Below, piece by piece: positions 34,587 through 43,110 of a DNA stretch of 64,000 bases. Origin of the DNA: Simplicispira sp. 125. Its GTDB lineage: Bacteria > Pseudomonadota > Gammaproteobacteria > Burkholderiales > Burkholderiaceae_C. Both the position numbers and the translations under genes were made by a program. The DNA lies in contig NZ_QEKM01000001.1 in NCBI RefSeq assembly GCF_003096555.1, positions 2,542,001-2,606,000 on the forward strand, in the 5' to 3' direction. Each line of letters opens with the position of its first letter. Within the stretch, counting starts at the first letter, position 1. The notes under the pieces were generated by a model. It had not been told where the DNA came from. It did not search any database and saw only the letters and a program-made list of their open reading frames with translations.

Positions 34587-36265
34587 ACGCCCTTGACGAC
34601 ACCACCCTGAACACCCGCTACCTGGCCAACACCCATGTGGTCGAGAACGTCTCCTGCGAGCTCGCCAACTACAACATGTACGCCCAGGACACCGCGCTGC
34701 GCGAAGCCGTGCAGCGCGAGGGCGCGGCCTGGGCCGACGCCGAGCTGCACCGGTTCGGCCAGCTCACCGGTTCGGCCGACTACCTGGAGCAGGGCAACCT
34801 GGCCAACAAGTTCCAACCCGAGCTGGAAACACACGACCGCTTTGGCAACCGCATCGACCTGGTCAAATTCCACCCGGCCTACCACCAGTTCATGGGCACG
34901 GCGATCGAGCACGGTTTGCATTCCTCGCCCTGGACCGACCCCAAGGGCGGCGCCCACGTGGCGCGTGCCGCTGGCAACTACCTGCAAGCCCAGGTGGAGG
35001 CCGGCCACGGCTGCCCCATCACCATGACCTTTGCCGCCATTCCGGCGCTGCGCCTCCAACCCGATCTGGCTGCCTTGTGGGAACCCAAAATCACCGCCCG
35101 CGTGTACGACCCGCGCAATATTCCGGTCGAGCAAAAGCAGGGCGTGACCATTGGCATGGCCATGACCGAGAAGCAGGGCGGATCGGACGTGCAGGCCAAC
35201 AGCACACGCGCCTACCCCGTGGCGCAAGGCGGCCCCGGCCAGGCTTATGAGCTGGTGGGCCACAAATACTTCGTCTCGGCCCCCATGTGCGACGCCTTCC
35301 TGGTGCTGGCGCACACCGACAAGGGCCTGTCGTGCTTCCTGCTGCCGCGCTGGCGCCCGGACGGCAGCAAGAACCCCATGCAGGTGCTGCGCCTGAAGAA
35401 AAAGATGGGCAACGCCTCCAACGCGTCGAGCGAAACCGAACTGCGCGGCGCGCTGGCCTGGATGGTGGGCGAGGAAGGGCGTGGCGTGCGCAACATCATC
35501 GAAATGGTGGCCATGACGCGCTTTGACTGCATGGTGGGTTCGAGCGCGGGCATGCGCATGGCGCTGTCGCAGGCGCTGCACCACTGCGCGCACCGCAGCG
35601 CCTTTGGCGCGCGCCTCAACCAACAGCCGCTGATGCAGAACGTGCTGGCCGACCTGGCGCTGGAGAGCGAGGCCGCAATGACGCTCTCCATGCGCGTGGC
35701 GCGCGCGCTCGACCACCGCGAGGACCGCCACGAAGACTTGCTGGTGCGCCTGGTGACCGCCGTGGGCAAATACTGGATCTGCAAGCGCACGCCGGGCCAC
35801 GCCTACGAGGCCATGGAGTGCATCGGCGGCAGCGGCGTGATGGAAGACAGCATGTTCCCGCGCCTGTTCCGCGAATCGCCGGTCAACGCCATCTGGGAAG
35901 GCAGCGGCAACATCCAGTGCCTGGACGTGCTGCGCGCCATGGGCAAGACCCCCGAAGTGGTGGAGGCCTTCTTCACCGAACTGCGCCACACCCAGGGCCA
36001 GAACCGCTTGCTGGACGAACATGTACGCGATCTGGGCAAGGAATTTGCCGACACCGCCGACCTGCAATACCGCGCCCGCCACGTCGTCGAGCGCATGGCC
36101 CTGGCGCTGCAGGCGTCCCTGCTGGTGCGCAGCGCCCCGGCCTTCGTGGCCGACGCGTTCTGCGCCTCGCGCTTGGCGCCGCAAGGCAGCTTCAACTACG
36201 GCGCATTGCCGCGCGGGGTGGATGTGGCCGCCATCATCGAGCGCGCCACGCCACGGCTGGACTGA
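34583..36265 (+). CDS. AidB-like acyl-CoA dehydrogenase
   Basis: This 560-residue flavoprotein is longer than ordinary acyl-CoA dehydrogenases and resembles the AidB subgroup, with an extra N-terminal region and a C-terminal helical extension. Visible motifs are IGMAMTEKQGGSDVQAN (FAD and substrate contact), KYFVSAPMCDAFLVLA, and ECIGGSGVMEDSMFPRLFRESPVNAIWEGSGNIQ region residues near 410-450, where the catalytic acidic residue of the family lies. It would oxidise an acyl-CoA with FAD. E. coli AidB instead protects DNA during alkylation stress, so the role is open. It is translationally coupled to the PaaX-like regulator. Confidence 0.88.
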   Translation: MNALDDTTLNTRYLANTHVVENVSCELANYNMYAQDTALREAVQREGAAWADAELHRFGQLTGSADYLEQGNLANKFQPELETHDRFGNRIDLVKFHPAYHQFMGTAIEHGLHSSPWTDPKGGAHVARAAGNYLQAQVEAGHGCPITMTFAAIPALRLQPDLAALWEPKITARVYDPRNIPVEQKQGVTIGMAMTEKQGGSDVQANSTRAYPVAQGGPGQAYELVGHKYFVSAPMCDAFLVLAHTDKGLSCFLLPRWRPDGSKNPMQVLRLKKKMGNASNASSETELRGALAWMVGEEGRGVRNIIEMVAMTRFDCMVGSSAGMRMALSQALHHCAHRSAFGARLNQQPLMQNVLADLALESEAAMTLSMRVARALDHREDRHEDLLVRLVTAVGKYWICKRTPGHAYEAMECIGGSGVMEDSMFPRLFRESPVNAIWEGSGNIQCLDVLRAMGKTPEVVEAFFTELRHTQGQNRLLDEHVRDLGKEFADTADLQYRARHVVERMALALQASLLVRSAPAFVADAFCASRLAPQGSFNYGALPRGVDVAAIIERATPRLD

Positions 36266-36374
36266 AGACCCTGGCCGGGTCAGCGGCATCCGTCCACTGC
36301 GCGCCGCACCCCGCCTACCTTGCCGCACAATGGGCTGCTCCTTCGCGGTCCATTTTTTCTTCAGCAGGTGCCCC

Positions 36375-37058
36375 ATGCTCAAGCTCTACATCGGCAACAA
36401 GAACTACTCCTCCTGGTCCATGCGCCCCTGGGTGCTGCTGCGCCAGGCCGGCATCCCTTTCGAGGAAGTGCTGGCCCGCTTTGACAGCTTTGACGCCAGC
36501 TCGCAATTCAAGGCCACGCTGGCTGGTATTTCGCCCACCGGCAAGGTACCCGTACTGGTCGACGGCGACCTGACGGTGTGGGACACCCTGGCCATTGCCG
36601 AATACCTGGCCGAAACCTATCCCGAAAAACAGCTCTGGCCCCAGGACAAGGCGGCCCGCGCCCAGGCCCGCAGCATCACCGCCGAAATGCACAGCGGCTT
36701 TGCCGCCCTGCGCGGCGCCTGCCCGATGAACATCGAGGCCGACCTGACCCAGCAAGGCGCACTGATCTGGCGCGACAAGCCTGCCGTGCGCGCCGATGTG
36801 CAACGCCTGGTCGACATGTGGAGTGGTCTGCTGGAAGAGCATGGCGGCCCGATGCTGTTCGGCGCATTCACCATCGCCGACGCCTTCTACGCCCCGGTGT
36901 GCATGCGCCTGCACAGCTACGGTCTACCCTTGCCTGCGCACATCCAGGATTACGTGCAGCGCGTGCGCGAACTGCCCGGTGCCAAGGCCTGGATCGACGG
37001 CGCCCTGGCCGAGCAGGACTTCCGGGCGTTCGAGGAGCCTTACCGGCTCCAGCGCTGA
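36375..37058 (+). CDS. Glutathione S-transferase family protein
   Basis: This 227-residue protein has a GST N-terminal thioredoxin-like domain (IGNKNYSSWSMRPWVLLRQAG, with a Ser that may activate glutathione; PTGKVPVLVDGDLTVWDTLAI glutathione site) and a helical C-terminal domain. The NYSSWSMRPW start is typical of a distinct bacterial GST group. It begins 109 bp after the acyl-CoA dehydrogenase. Substrate unknown. The ATG at 36375 is chosen because the longer in-frame extension overlaps the dehydrogenase gene. Confidence 0.88.
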   Translation: MLKLYIGNKNYSSWSMRPWVLLRQAGIPFEEVLARFDSFDASSQFKATLAGISPTGKVPVLVDGDLTVWDTLAIAEYLAETYPEKQLWPQDKAARAQARSITAEMHSGFAALRGACPMNIEADLTQQGALIWRDKPAVRADVQRLVDMWSGLLEEHGGPMLFGAFTIADAFYAPVCMRLHSYGLPLPAHIQDYVQRVRELPGAKAWIDGALAEQDFRAFEEPYRLQR

Positions 37059-37066
37059 AACGCCAC

Positions 37067-37525
37067 TCACCCCGGCCGGAACTGCTTGCGCAAAAACGGC
37101 TTGTGCCGCGCGATATGCGCCAGCTGCGCGGGGGCGATGGAGCCGCCCAGGGTTTCGTCCTCGGTGTTGAGCACTGCGTTGGCGTGCTGCATGGCGCGCG
37201 CCACCACGTCGGCCTCGCTCACGCCCTGCTGCGCGGCCAGGTCCATGGCGACGCGGCGCATGGCGCGCTGCGAGAGCATCCACATGGCACCGAAGGCGTC
37301 CCACGCGCTGGCGGCCTCCAGGGCCTTGTCCCGGTCGGCCAGGATTTCGTTCAGGGGTTTGGCCAGCAATTCCTGCAAACCTTCGAGCTGCTCCTGCAGC
37401 GCCTCGGCGCGCTGCTGCAGTTGCGCGGCAGCCGCCTCGGTGGCCGAGGGCGCTGCCGGCACGGGAATGGGCAGGCTGCCGTCCAGGTTGGGCTGAACGA
37501 TGGTGATGTGGGGCGATGAGGACAT
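37067..37525 (-). CDS. Conserved hypothetical protein
   Basis: This 152-residue protein has a Pro/Ala-rich N-terminus, a coiled-coil-like Gln/Leu/Glu-rich stretch (about residues 33-60), and a helical C-terminal part ending KPFLRKQF. There is no signal peptide and no recognisable catalytic motif. I do not recognise its family beyond a vague resemblance to Comamonadaceae hypothetical proteins. Its frame is open without interruption and it lies convergent to the GST gene and divergent from cca, 61 bp away. Confidence 0.7.
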   Translation of the reverse strand: MSSSPHITIVQPNLDGSLPIPVPAAPSATEAAAAQLQQRAEALQEQLEGLQELLAKPLNEILADRDKALEAASAWDAFGAMWMLSQRAMRRVAMDLAAQQGVSEADVVARAMQHANAVLNTEDETLGGSIAPAQLAHIARHKPFLRKQFRPG

Positions 37526-37586
37526 GGGCAGACTCCAGAGACAATGGGTGCCTTGAAGGGCCGTGAATAGTAACTACACTGCCCGC

Positions 37587-38825
37587 ATGCAAATCTACAT
37601 GGTGGGGGGCGCTGTGCGCGACCGGCTGCTGGGCCGCCCCGTGAACGACCACGATTGGGTGGTGGTAGGCGCCACGCCGCAGCAGATGCTGGACCTGGGC
37701 TACCTGCCCGTGGGGCGCGACTTTCCGGTTTTTCTGCACCCCGAGACGCACGAGGAATACGCGCTGGCGCGCACCGAGCGCAAGAGCGGGCGCGGCTACC
37801 GGGGGTTTGTGGTGCAAAGCTCGCCCGAGGTCACGCTCGAAGAGGACCTCTCGCGGCGCGATCTCACTATCAATGCAATAGCTTCCAGCGCAGAATGGAC
37901 GGGCGTTACAGGCATTTTTGACCCCTATAACGGTGCACGCGACCTGCGCGACAAGGTACTGCGCCATGTGACCGGCGCCTTCCATGACGACCCGGTGCGC
38001 ATCCTGCGCGTGGCACGTTTTGCGGCGCGGTTCACCGACTTCACCGTGGCGTCCGAAACCCTGGCCCTGATGCGCTCCATGGTGCACAACGGCGAGGCAG
38101 ACCACCTGGTGCCCGAGCGTGTGTGGCAAGAGCTGGCGCGCGGGCTGATGGAAGACAAGCCCTCACGCATGTTCGACGTACTGCGCGCCTGCGGGGCGCT
38201 CAGGGTGGTACTGCCCGAGGTGGACCGGCTGTGGGGCGTTCCCCAGCGCCCTGAATACCACCCCGAGATCGACACCGGCATCCACCTGATGATGGTGCTG
38301 GACATGGCAGCGCGTCTGCAGGCACCGCTGGCCGTGCGCTTTGCCTGCCTGACGCACGACCTGGGCAAGGGCACCACGCCCCAGGACATGCTGCCACGCC
38401 ACATTGGCCACGAACAGCGCAGCGCAAAGCTGCTCAAGGGCCTGTGCGAACGCTTGCGCATACCCACCGACTGCCGCGAGCTGGCCGACGTGGTGGCGCG
38501 CGAGCACGGCAACATCCACCGCAGTGGCGAGCTGGCACCTGCTGCGCTTTTGCGCTTGCTGGAGCGCTGCGATGCCATCCGCAAACCAGCGCGCTTCGAA
38601 GACGTGCTGCTGGCCTGCGAATGCGATGCGCGCGGGCGGCTGGGTTTCGAAGAGTCGGCCTACCCCCAGCGCGAACGGCTGCTAGCCGCTTTGGCCGCAG
38701 CACGCGCGGTGGACACGGCCCCCATCGCGACCGAAGCCGCAGCGCGCGGCTTCAAGGGGCCGCAGGTAGGGGAGCAAATTCACGCGGCGCGGGTACGCGC
38801 CATCGCCGCCGTATTTGCGGCCTGA
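37587..38825 (+). CDS. cca: CCA-adding enzyme (multifunctional tRNA nucleotidyltransferase)
   Basis: This 412-residue enzyme repairs and completes tRNA 3' CCA ends without a template. The nucleotidyltransferase motif [20 protein letters not shown] with the catalytic Asp pair lies at residues 7-26. RRDLTINAI gives the neck region, and an HD phosphohydrolase motif (CLTHDLGKG) follows. The N-terminal half is strongly similar to E. coli Cca. Relative to it, about four extra residues sit between INAI and DPYNG, exactly where repeat copy G lies in frame (encoding [14 protein letters not shown]). The ATG at 37587 gives the E. coli length. Confidence 0.95.
   Translation: MQIYMVGGAVRDRLLGRPVNDHDWVVVGATPQQMLDLGYLPVGRDFPVFLHPETHEEYALARTERKSGRGYRGFVVQSSPEVTLEEDLSRRDLTINAIASSAEWTGVTGIFDPYNGARDLRDKVLRHVTGAFHDDPVRILRVARFAARFTDFTVASETLALMRSMVHNGEADHLVPERVWQELARGLMEDKPSRMFDVLRACGALRVVLPEVDRLWGVPQRPEYHPEIDTGIHLMMVLDMAARLQAPLAVRFACLTHDLGKGTTPQDMLPRHIGHEQRSAKLLKGLCERLRIPTDCRELADVVAREHGNIHRSGELAPAALLRLLERCDAIRKPARFEDVLLACECDARGRLGFEESAYPQRERLLAALAAARAVDTAPIATEAAARGFKGPQVGEQIHAARVRAIAAVFAA
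37878..37919 (+). repeat. 42-nt palindromic dispersed repeat, copy G (in frame inside cca)
   Basis: It begins ATAGCTTCCAGCGCAG and ends CAGGCATTTTT, and shares the 10-mer ATGGACGGGC with copy E. It begins exactly on a cca codon boundary (codon 98) and encodes 14 residues in a loop region, leaving the frame open. Confidence 0.65.
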
Positions 38826-38912
38826 GCGATTCCAAAAAACTACCACAGCCGCTGTGGCGGGGGCAAAAAAGGCGCCTGATCCCACGCTGCGGGCTTGTAC
38901 CATCAAGCACTT

Positions 38913-39869
38913 ATGCGCCTTCTCGCTCAGCTTTTCTTTCGCGTTGTCCGGTTTTGCCTGCCTTTCGGTTCCCCCAAAGCGGTCCGCACTGGCGGTAATA
39001 GGCCTGCGCCAGGATGTCGGCACGCCGCCTGGCTCATCGTGCTGGCCTGCAGCAGCCTGGGCGTTGGTGCTGCGATGGCGGCTGACGTGCCATCGGCCAG
39101 CGTCTACCTCGAAGACCTGACATGGACCGAGCTGCAGGGCCGCATCGCCGCGGGCAGCACCACCGTGTTGGTGCCGATTGGCGGCACCGAGCAGAGTGGG
39201 CCACACATGGTGCTGGGCAAACACAATGCGCGCGTCCACTTCCTGGCCGGGCAGATCGCGCAGCGCGCCGGGGGTGTGCTGGTGGCGCCCGTGCTGGCCT
39301 ATGTGCCGGAGGGTTCCATTGACCCGCCACAGGCACACATGCGCTTTGCAGGCACGATTTCGATTCCCGATGCCGCCTTTGAAGCCGTGCTGGAGGGCGC
39401 TGCGCGCTCATTCAAACAGCACGGCTTTCGCCATGTCGTGTTCCTGGGTGACCACGGCGGCTACCAACCGCTCGAAGCGCGGGTGGCCAACCGCCTCAAC
39501 CGCGCGTGGGCGAGCGACCCCAGCTGCCGCGTGCATGCGCTGGCCGAGTATTACCAGGTCACGCAATCGCTCTACGTGGCTGGTTTGCTGGACAAAGGCT
39601 TCACCCGTGCTGAAATCGGCACCCATGCCGGCCTGGCCGACACGGCGCTGGCGCTGGCGGTGGACCCCGCGCTGGTGCGCGCTGGTGCACTGACCACCGC
39701 AGCGCAGGCCGGCAAGCGAGGCGGCGTCTACGGCGACCCGCGCCGCGCGACGGCTGCACTGGGGCACATCGGCGTGGATCTGATCGTGGACAGCAGCGTG
39801 GCCGCTTTGCATGCGCTCATGCAGGCGCCTACCAATTCTGGCCCTTCGCCAACCATCCCCCAAAAATGA
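38913..39869 (+). CDS. Exported creatininase-family protein with altered metal motif
   Basis: This 318-residue protein has a long basic N-terminus, a hydrophobic segment at about residues 38-57 ending AMAAD (probable signal or anchor) and then a creatininase-fold domain. The first metal motif reads PIGGTEQSGPHMVLGKHN: Glu93 is kept, but the His usually following EQ is Ser95 and the usual Asp is His104. The later FLGDHGGYQ matches the family's GDHGG loop. Creatininase-clan enzymes hydrolyse cyclic amides or peptides; export is unusual. Its stop overlaps the start of the beta-propeller gene (ATGA), so the two are coupled. The exact reaction is unknown. Confidence 0.8.
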   Translation: MRLLAQLFFRVVRFCLPFGSPKAVRTGGNRPAPGCRHAAWLIVLACSSLGVGAAMAADVPSASVYLEDLTWTELQGRIAAGSTTVLVPIGGTEQSGPHMVLGKHNARVHFLAGQIAQRAGGVLVAPVLAYVPEGSIDPPQAHMRFAGTISIPDAAFEAVLEGAARSFKQHGFRHVVFLGDHGGYQPLEARVANRLNRAWASDPSCRVHALAEYYQVTQSLYVAGLLDKGFTRAEIGTHAGLADTALALAVDPALVRAGALTTAAQAGKRGGVYGDPRRATAALGHIGVDLIVDSSVAALHALMQAPTNSGPSPTIPQK

Positions 39870-41149
39870 GATTTGCTCCCATGAAAGCCACGCTCCTTTT
39901 TCTAACTGCGTTCAGCGTGCTAGGCGCCAGCGCAGCCCCCCGCCAGGAGGCCAGCGCACCGGCGCAGGCGCAAGGCACGGCAGCGACGATTGCACAGACG
40001 CCCCCCATCAAGACCGTACCTGGCATGCCGCCAGTGCCCGACGCGAGAAATATCTACAGCGAAACCACGCCGAACCACATGGGTTCTGCCGTGAAAGACC
40101 ACCTTGAGCGGATCTACGTGCCCAACCTGCGCTCCAAGTCCGTGTCCGTGATTGACCCCCACACCATGAAAGTGGTAGACACCCTGCGCGTGCAGAAAAG
40201 CCCGCAACACGTTGTTCCGTCATGGGATTTGTCGACTCTTTGGGTGGCCAACAACGCCGAGCGCAGCAACGAGGGCAGCCTGACACCCATCGACCCGCGA
40301 ACCGGCCAGGCCGGCAAACCGGTGCCTGTGGACGACCCCTACAACGTGTATTTCACGCCCGATGGCGCCTCACTCATCGTCGTCGCCGAAGACCGGCGCA
40401 GGCTGGATTTTCGAGACCCGAAGACGCTGGCCATGCAGTACTCGATCAGCACGCCCCGATGTGGAGGCATCAACCACGGCGAATTCTCGATCGACGGCCG
40501 GTTCGCGCTCTTCACCTGTGAGTTTGACGGCACGGTGGCAAAAATCGACCTCATCAACCGGGTAGTGCTGGGCTACCTGAAGCTGAAGATGCCCGCTGTG
40601 CGCTTTGCAGAGTCGAAGGCCGCGCTCAACCCTCTGGAAACCGAGGTTTGCACCTCGACCAAGGGCATGCCGCAGGACATCCGCATATCCCCTGACGGCA
40701 AGCGCTTCTTTGTGGCCGACATGGACGCCGATGGCGTGCATGTGCTGGATGGTGATGCGTTCACGGAAGTTGGCTTCATTTCTACCGGGCTGGGCGCGCA
40801 CGGGCTGTACCCGAGCCGCGACGGCAAGCGCCTGTATGTGGCGAACCGCGGAACGCACAAGATCCACGGCACCAAAAAGGGCCCTGGCGGGGTGAGCGTG
40901 ATCGATTTCGCCACCCAGACCGTCGTCGCGCAATGGCCCGTCCCCGGGGGCGGCAGCCCCGACATGGGCAACGTGAGTGCCGACGGCAAGTGGCTCTGGC
41001 TGTCGGGTCGGTATGACGATGTGGTGTACCGGTTCGATACGGTGACCGGCGCAGTGACCAAGGTGCGCGTGGGCGCCGAGCCCCACGGCTTGACCGTCTG
41101 GCCGCAGCCGGGGCGTTACTCGCTGGGGCACACGGGCAATATGCGCTAA
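39866..41149 (+). CDS. YVTN/YncE-type beta-propeller periplasmic protein
   Basis: This 427-residue protein has a signal peptide (KATLLFLTAFSVLGASAA) and then repeated blade motifs of the YVTN type: RIYVPNLRSKSVSVIDPHTMKVVDT, LWVANNAERSNEG, FFVADMDADGVHVLDGDA and LYVANRGTHKIHG, ending with a blade near VYRFDTVTGAV. It should fold as a seven-bladed propeller in the periplasm. It lacks CxxCH, so it carries no c heme itself. Its ATG overlaps the stop of the creatininase-family gene. A second in-frame ATG at 39881 is a possible alternative start. Function unknown; a binding or scaffold role for the coupled enzyme is possible. Confidence 0.85.
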   Translation: MRFAPMKATLLFLTAFSVLGASAAPRQEASAPAQAQGTAATIAQTPPIKTVPGMPPVPDARNIYSETTPNHMGSAVKDHLERIYVPNLRSKSVSVIDPHTMKVVDTLRVQKSPQHVVPSWDLSTLWVANNAERSNEGSLTPIDPRTGQAGKPVPVDDPYNVYFTPDGASLIVVAEDRRRLDFRDPKTLAMQYSISTPRCGGINHGEFSIDGRFALFTCEFDGTVAKIDLINRVVLGYLKLKMPAVRFAESKAALNPLETEVCTSTKGMPQDIRISPDGKRFFVADMDADGVHVLDGDAFTEVGFISTGLGAHGLYPSRDGKRLYVANRGTHKIHGTKKGPGGVSVIDFATQTVVAQWPVPGGGSPDMGNVSADGKWLWLSGRYDDVVYRFDTVTGAVTKVRVGAEPHGLTVWPQPGRYSLGHTGNMR

Positions 41150-41235
41150 GGCGATGCTGAATAAATCACCGCGATGATGCGCGCCGTGCATCGGGATGGG
41201 ATGCAAGGCGCGTGAGGGACTGGTTCAGCATTGCC
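41150..41235. mobile_element. 86-bp miniature inverted-repeat element (candidate MITE)
   Basis: GGCGATGCTGAA (41150-41161) and TTCAGCATTGCC (41224-41235) are 12-bp terminal inverted repeats with one mismatch around a 62-bp core. The core has no coding potential. The left end GGCGATGCTGAATAAATC resembles ends of IS5-like elements from memory. No clear target duplication was seen. It lies between the convergent beta-propeller and trxC genes, where it could alternatively serve as a 3' hairpin. Confidence 0.45.
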
Positions 41236-41246
41236 CTCACGCTGCT

Positions 41247-41681
41247 TCACAGCACCGAACGCACCCAGCGCTCAATGTCCGCCGCGCCCAGCGCGCCAGA
41301 GATACGTGCCGCCTCGCGCCCGCCCTTGAACAGCACCATGGTCGGGATGCTGCGGATGTTGTAGGGCGCCGCCACCTGCGGATGCGCCTCGGTGTCGAGC
41401 TTGGCCAGGCGCACCTGCGGCTCCAGCGCACGCGCTGCCTGGGCAAAGGCCGGCGCCATCTGGCGACACGGGCCGCACCAGGGCGCCCAAAAATCCACCA
41501 GCACCGGGATATGGCTGCGCTGCACATGCTTGCCAAAGCTGGTGGCATCCAGCTCCAGCGGCGCACCCGCAAACAGCGGCTGGTGGCAATTGCCGCAATC
41601 CGGTGCGCTGCCCAGTTGCGCGGCTTGCACGCGGTTGGTGGTGTGGCAATGGGGGCAGACGATGTGCAGGGCTTCGGTCAT
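41247..41681 (-). CDS. trxC: Thioredoxin 2 (zinc-containing)
   Basis: This 144-residue cytoplasmic protein has an N-terminal zinc finger with CPHC (Cys9, Cys12) and CGNC (Cys29, Cys32), followed by a thioredoxin domain with the redox motif WCGPC (Cys69, Cys72) and the cis-Pro motif RSIPTM. This two-part design is that of TrxC, an oxidant-responsive disulfide reductase. The ATG at 41681 puts the zinc finger at the N-terminus; a longer in-frame start has no family counterpart. Confidence 0.95.
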   Translation of the reverse strand: MTEALHIVCPHCHTTNRVQAAQLGSAPDCGNCHQPLFAGAPLELDATSFGKHVQRSHIPVLVDFWAPWCGPCRQMAPAFAQAARALEPQVRLAKLDTEAHPQVAAPYNIRSIPTMVLFKGGREAARISGALGAADIERWVRSVL

Positions 41682-41754
41682 GGTGGGTGCTTTCAGAACG
41701 TTCTCATTCCGACATCGGGCCACAGGCCGCGAAATTCAAGCGCTCGGGCTCCGA

Positions 41755-41949
41755 TCACAACCACTTGACGGCCAAGCTCAGCACAAAGCTGAGCAGCACC
41801 GTGCTGGCCAGCGGAATGAACCATTCCCGCCCGAACAGCCGGAACCGAAAATCCCCCGGCAAGCGCCCCAGGCCCATGCGCTGCAGCCACGGCGACAGGC
41901 CATTGATCAAGACCAGCGCCAGAAAGACAACGATGAGCCAGCGGATCAT
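41755..41949 (-). CDS. DUF2905 family small membrane protein
   Basis: This 64-residue protein has two hydrophobic segments (residues 3-20 and 44-62) around the loop MGLGRLPGDFRF, which is the DUF2905 signature. It is an inner-membrane protein of unknown function. It is 18 bp from the end of the adjacent methyltransferase gene on the same strand and likely co-transcribed with it. Confidence 0.88.
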   Translation of the reverse strand: MIRWLIVVFLALVLINGLSPWLQRMGLGRLPGDFRFRLFGREWFIPLASTVLLSFVLSLAVKWL

Positions 41950-41967
41950 GGCGATGGAGAATCGTTG

Positions 41968-43101
41968 TCAGAGCCGGTGCGTGCGGTCACCCTGCACAAA
42001 ACCCAGGGCGTCCCACGGTTCACCCTTGCACAGGGCCAGCACCTTGAACAGCTCGCCCATTTCGTGCTCCATGATCAATTTGGCCGCAATCACCCGTCCC
42101 TCCAGCGGTTGCAGCTCCATTTTTGAGAGCAACCCACAGTTGATAAGAAAGTGCGCCTGCGTGGTGTAGCCCAGCACGCTCCAGCCCTGGCCTGGCGGCA
42201 AAAGCTGGTCTTGCGCGGCCAGCGCCATGGCCGTGAAGTTGACATGCGCGGTAATGTCCTTGAGGCCCACGTCCACCAGCGGGTTGTCGTCCGCCTGGTG
42301 CGCACGGTGGCACATCACCGTGCCCATGTGGCGCTGCGGGTGGTAGTACTCACTCTCGCCAAAACCATAGTCAACAAAGAAGGCCGCACCGCGCACCAGG
42401 CGGTCGCCCAGGGTCTGCAGAAAGGCCTCGGCCTGCGGGTGCACCTCGGTCAGGTAGTCGTGGGGGCCTTCGATTTCGACCGGTGGGCGCAGCGCCGTAG
42501 GCTGGTCGGCCCAGGCAAACGCGCCATCGTGCAGGACCACGCCGCGCTCATGCCACACGCCGTTCTGCGCCCCGCCATGGCGCGCCAGCAGTTTGACAGG
42601 CATGGCATCCAGCACCTCGTTGCCCACGACCACGCCCTCAAAAGACGGGGGCAGCGCATCGACCCAGCGCACCGTTTCCGCGTGCCCAGCCAACAGCGCT
42701 TGCTGGCGCGCACGCAAGCTGCCCGAAAGATCGACGATGGTGTAGCGGCGCACGCGCGCGCCCAGGGCGTCCAGCAATTGCAGCGCCAAAGCGCCCGAGC
42801 CCGCGCCAAACTCCCACACTTCGTCAGTGCCGGTGCGCTCCAGGGCTTCTTCGACCTGCACGGCCAGCGTCTGGCCAAACAGCGGCGTCATCTCGGGAGC
42901 GGTCACAAAATCGCTGCCCGAACTGGGCAGGGTGCCAAACTTGGGCAAGGGGCCGGCGTAATAGCCCAGGCCAGGCGCATACAGGGCCAGCTCCATGAAG
43001 CGGTCAAAGCCGATCCAGCCACCAGCCGATGCAATGGCCTGCGCGATATGGGCTTGCAGGGCGGTCGTTAAACTTGTGGGTTCTTTTGTCACGGCCTGCA
43101 T
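41968..43101 (-). CDS. Class I SAM-dependent methyltransferase (MidA/NDUFAF7 family)
   Basis: This 377-residue protein belongs to the MidA/NDUFAF7 family of arginine methyltransferases, known to methylate a complex I subunit in eukaryotes. Visible signatures are the N-terminal FDRFMELALYAPGLGYYAG, the SAM motif VWEFGAGSGALALQLL, IVDLSGSLRARQQ, and the post-I motif VVVGNEVLDAMPVKLL. The substrate in bacteria is not established. The start at 43101 is 9 bp from the divergent SDR start. A GTG three codons in is a possible alternative. Confidence 0.9.
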   Translation of the reverse strand: MQAVTKEPTSLTTALQAHIAQAIASAGGWIGFDRFMELALYAPGLGYYAGPLPKFGTLPSSGSDFVTAPEMTPLFGQTLAVQVEEALERTGTDEVWEFGAGSGALALQLLDALGARVRRYTIVDLSGSLRARQQALLAGHAETVRWVDALPPSFEGVVVGNEVLDAMPVKLLARHGGAQNGVWHERGVVLHDGAFAWADQPTALRPPVEIEGPHDYLTEVHPQAEAFLQTLGDRLVRGAAFFVDYGFGESEYYHPQRHMGTVMCHRAHQADDNPLVDVGLKDITAHVNFTAMALAAQDQLLPPGQGWSVLGYTTQAHFLINCGLLSKMELQPLEGRVIAAKLIMEHEMGELFKVLALCKGEPWDALGFVQGDRTHRL

Positions 43102-43110
43102 TGTCCCCGA

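Noticed and set aside
34478..36382. Minus-strand open frame of 634 codons over the acyl-CoA dehydrogenase
   Set aside because: Shadow of the real plus-strand gene, with His/Ala/Val-rich nonsense translation.
38840..38860. CCACAGC/GCTGTGG palindrome after cca as an intrinsic terminator
   Set aside because: The loop would be too small and no T-run follows; it may be chance.
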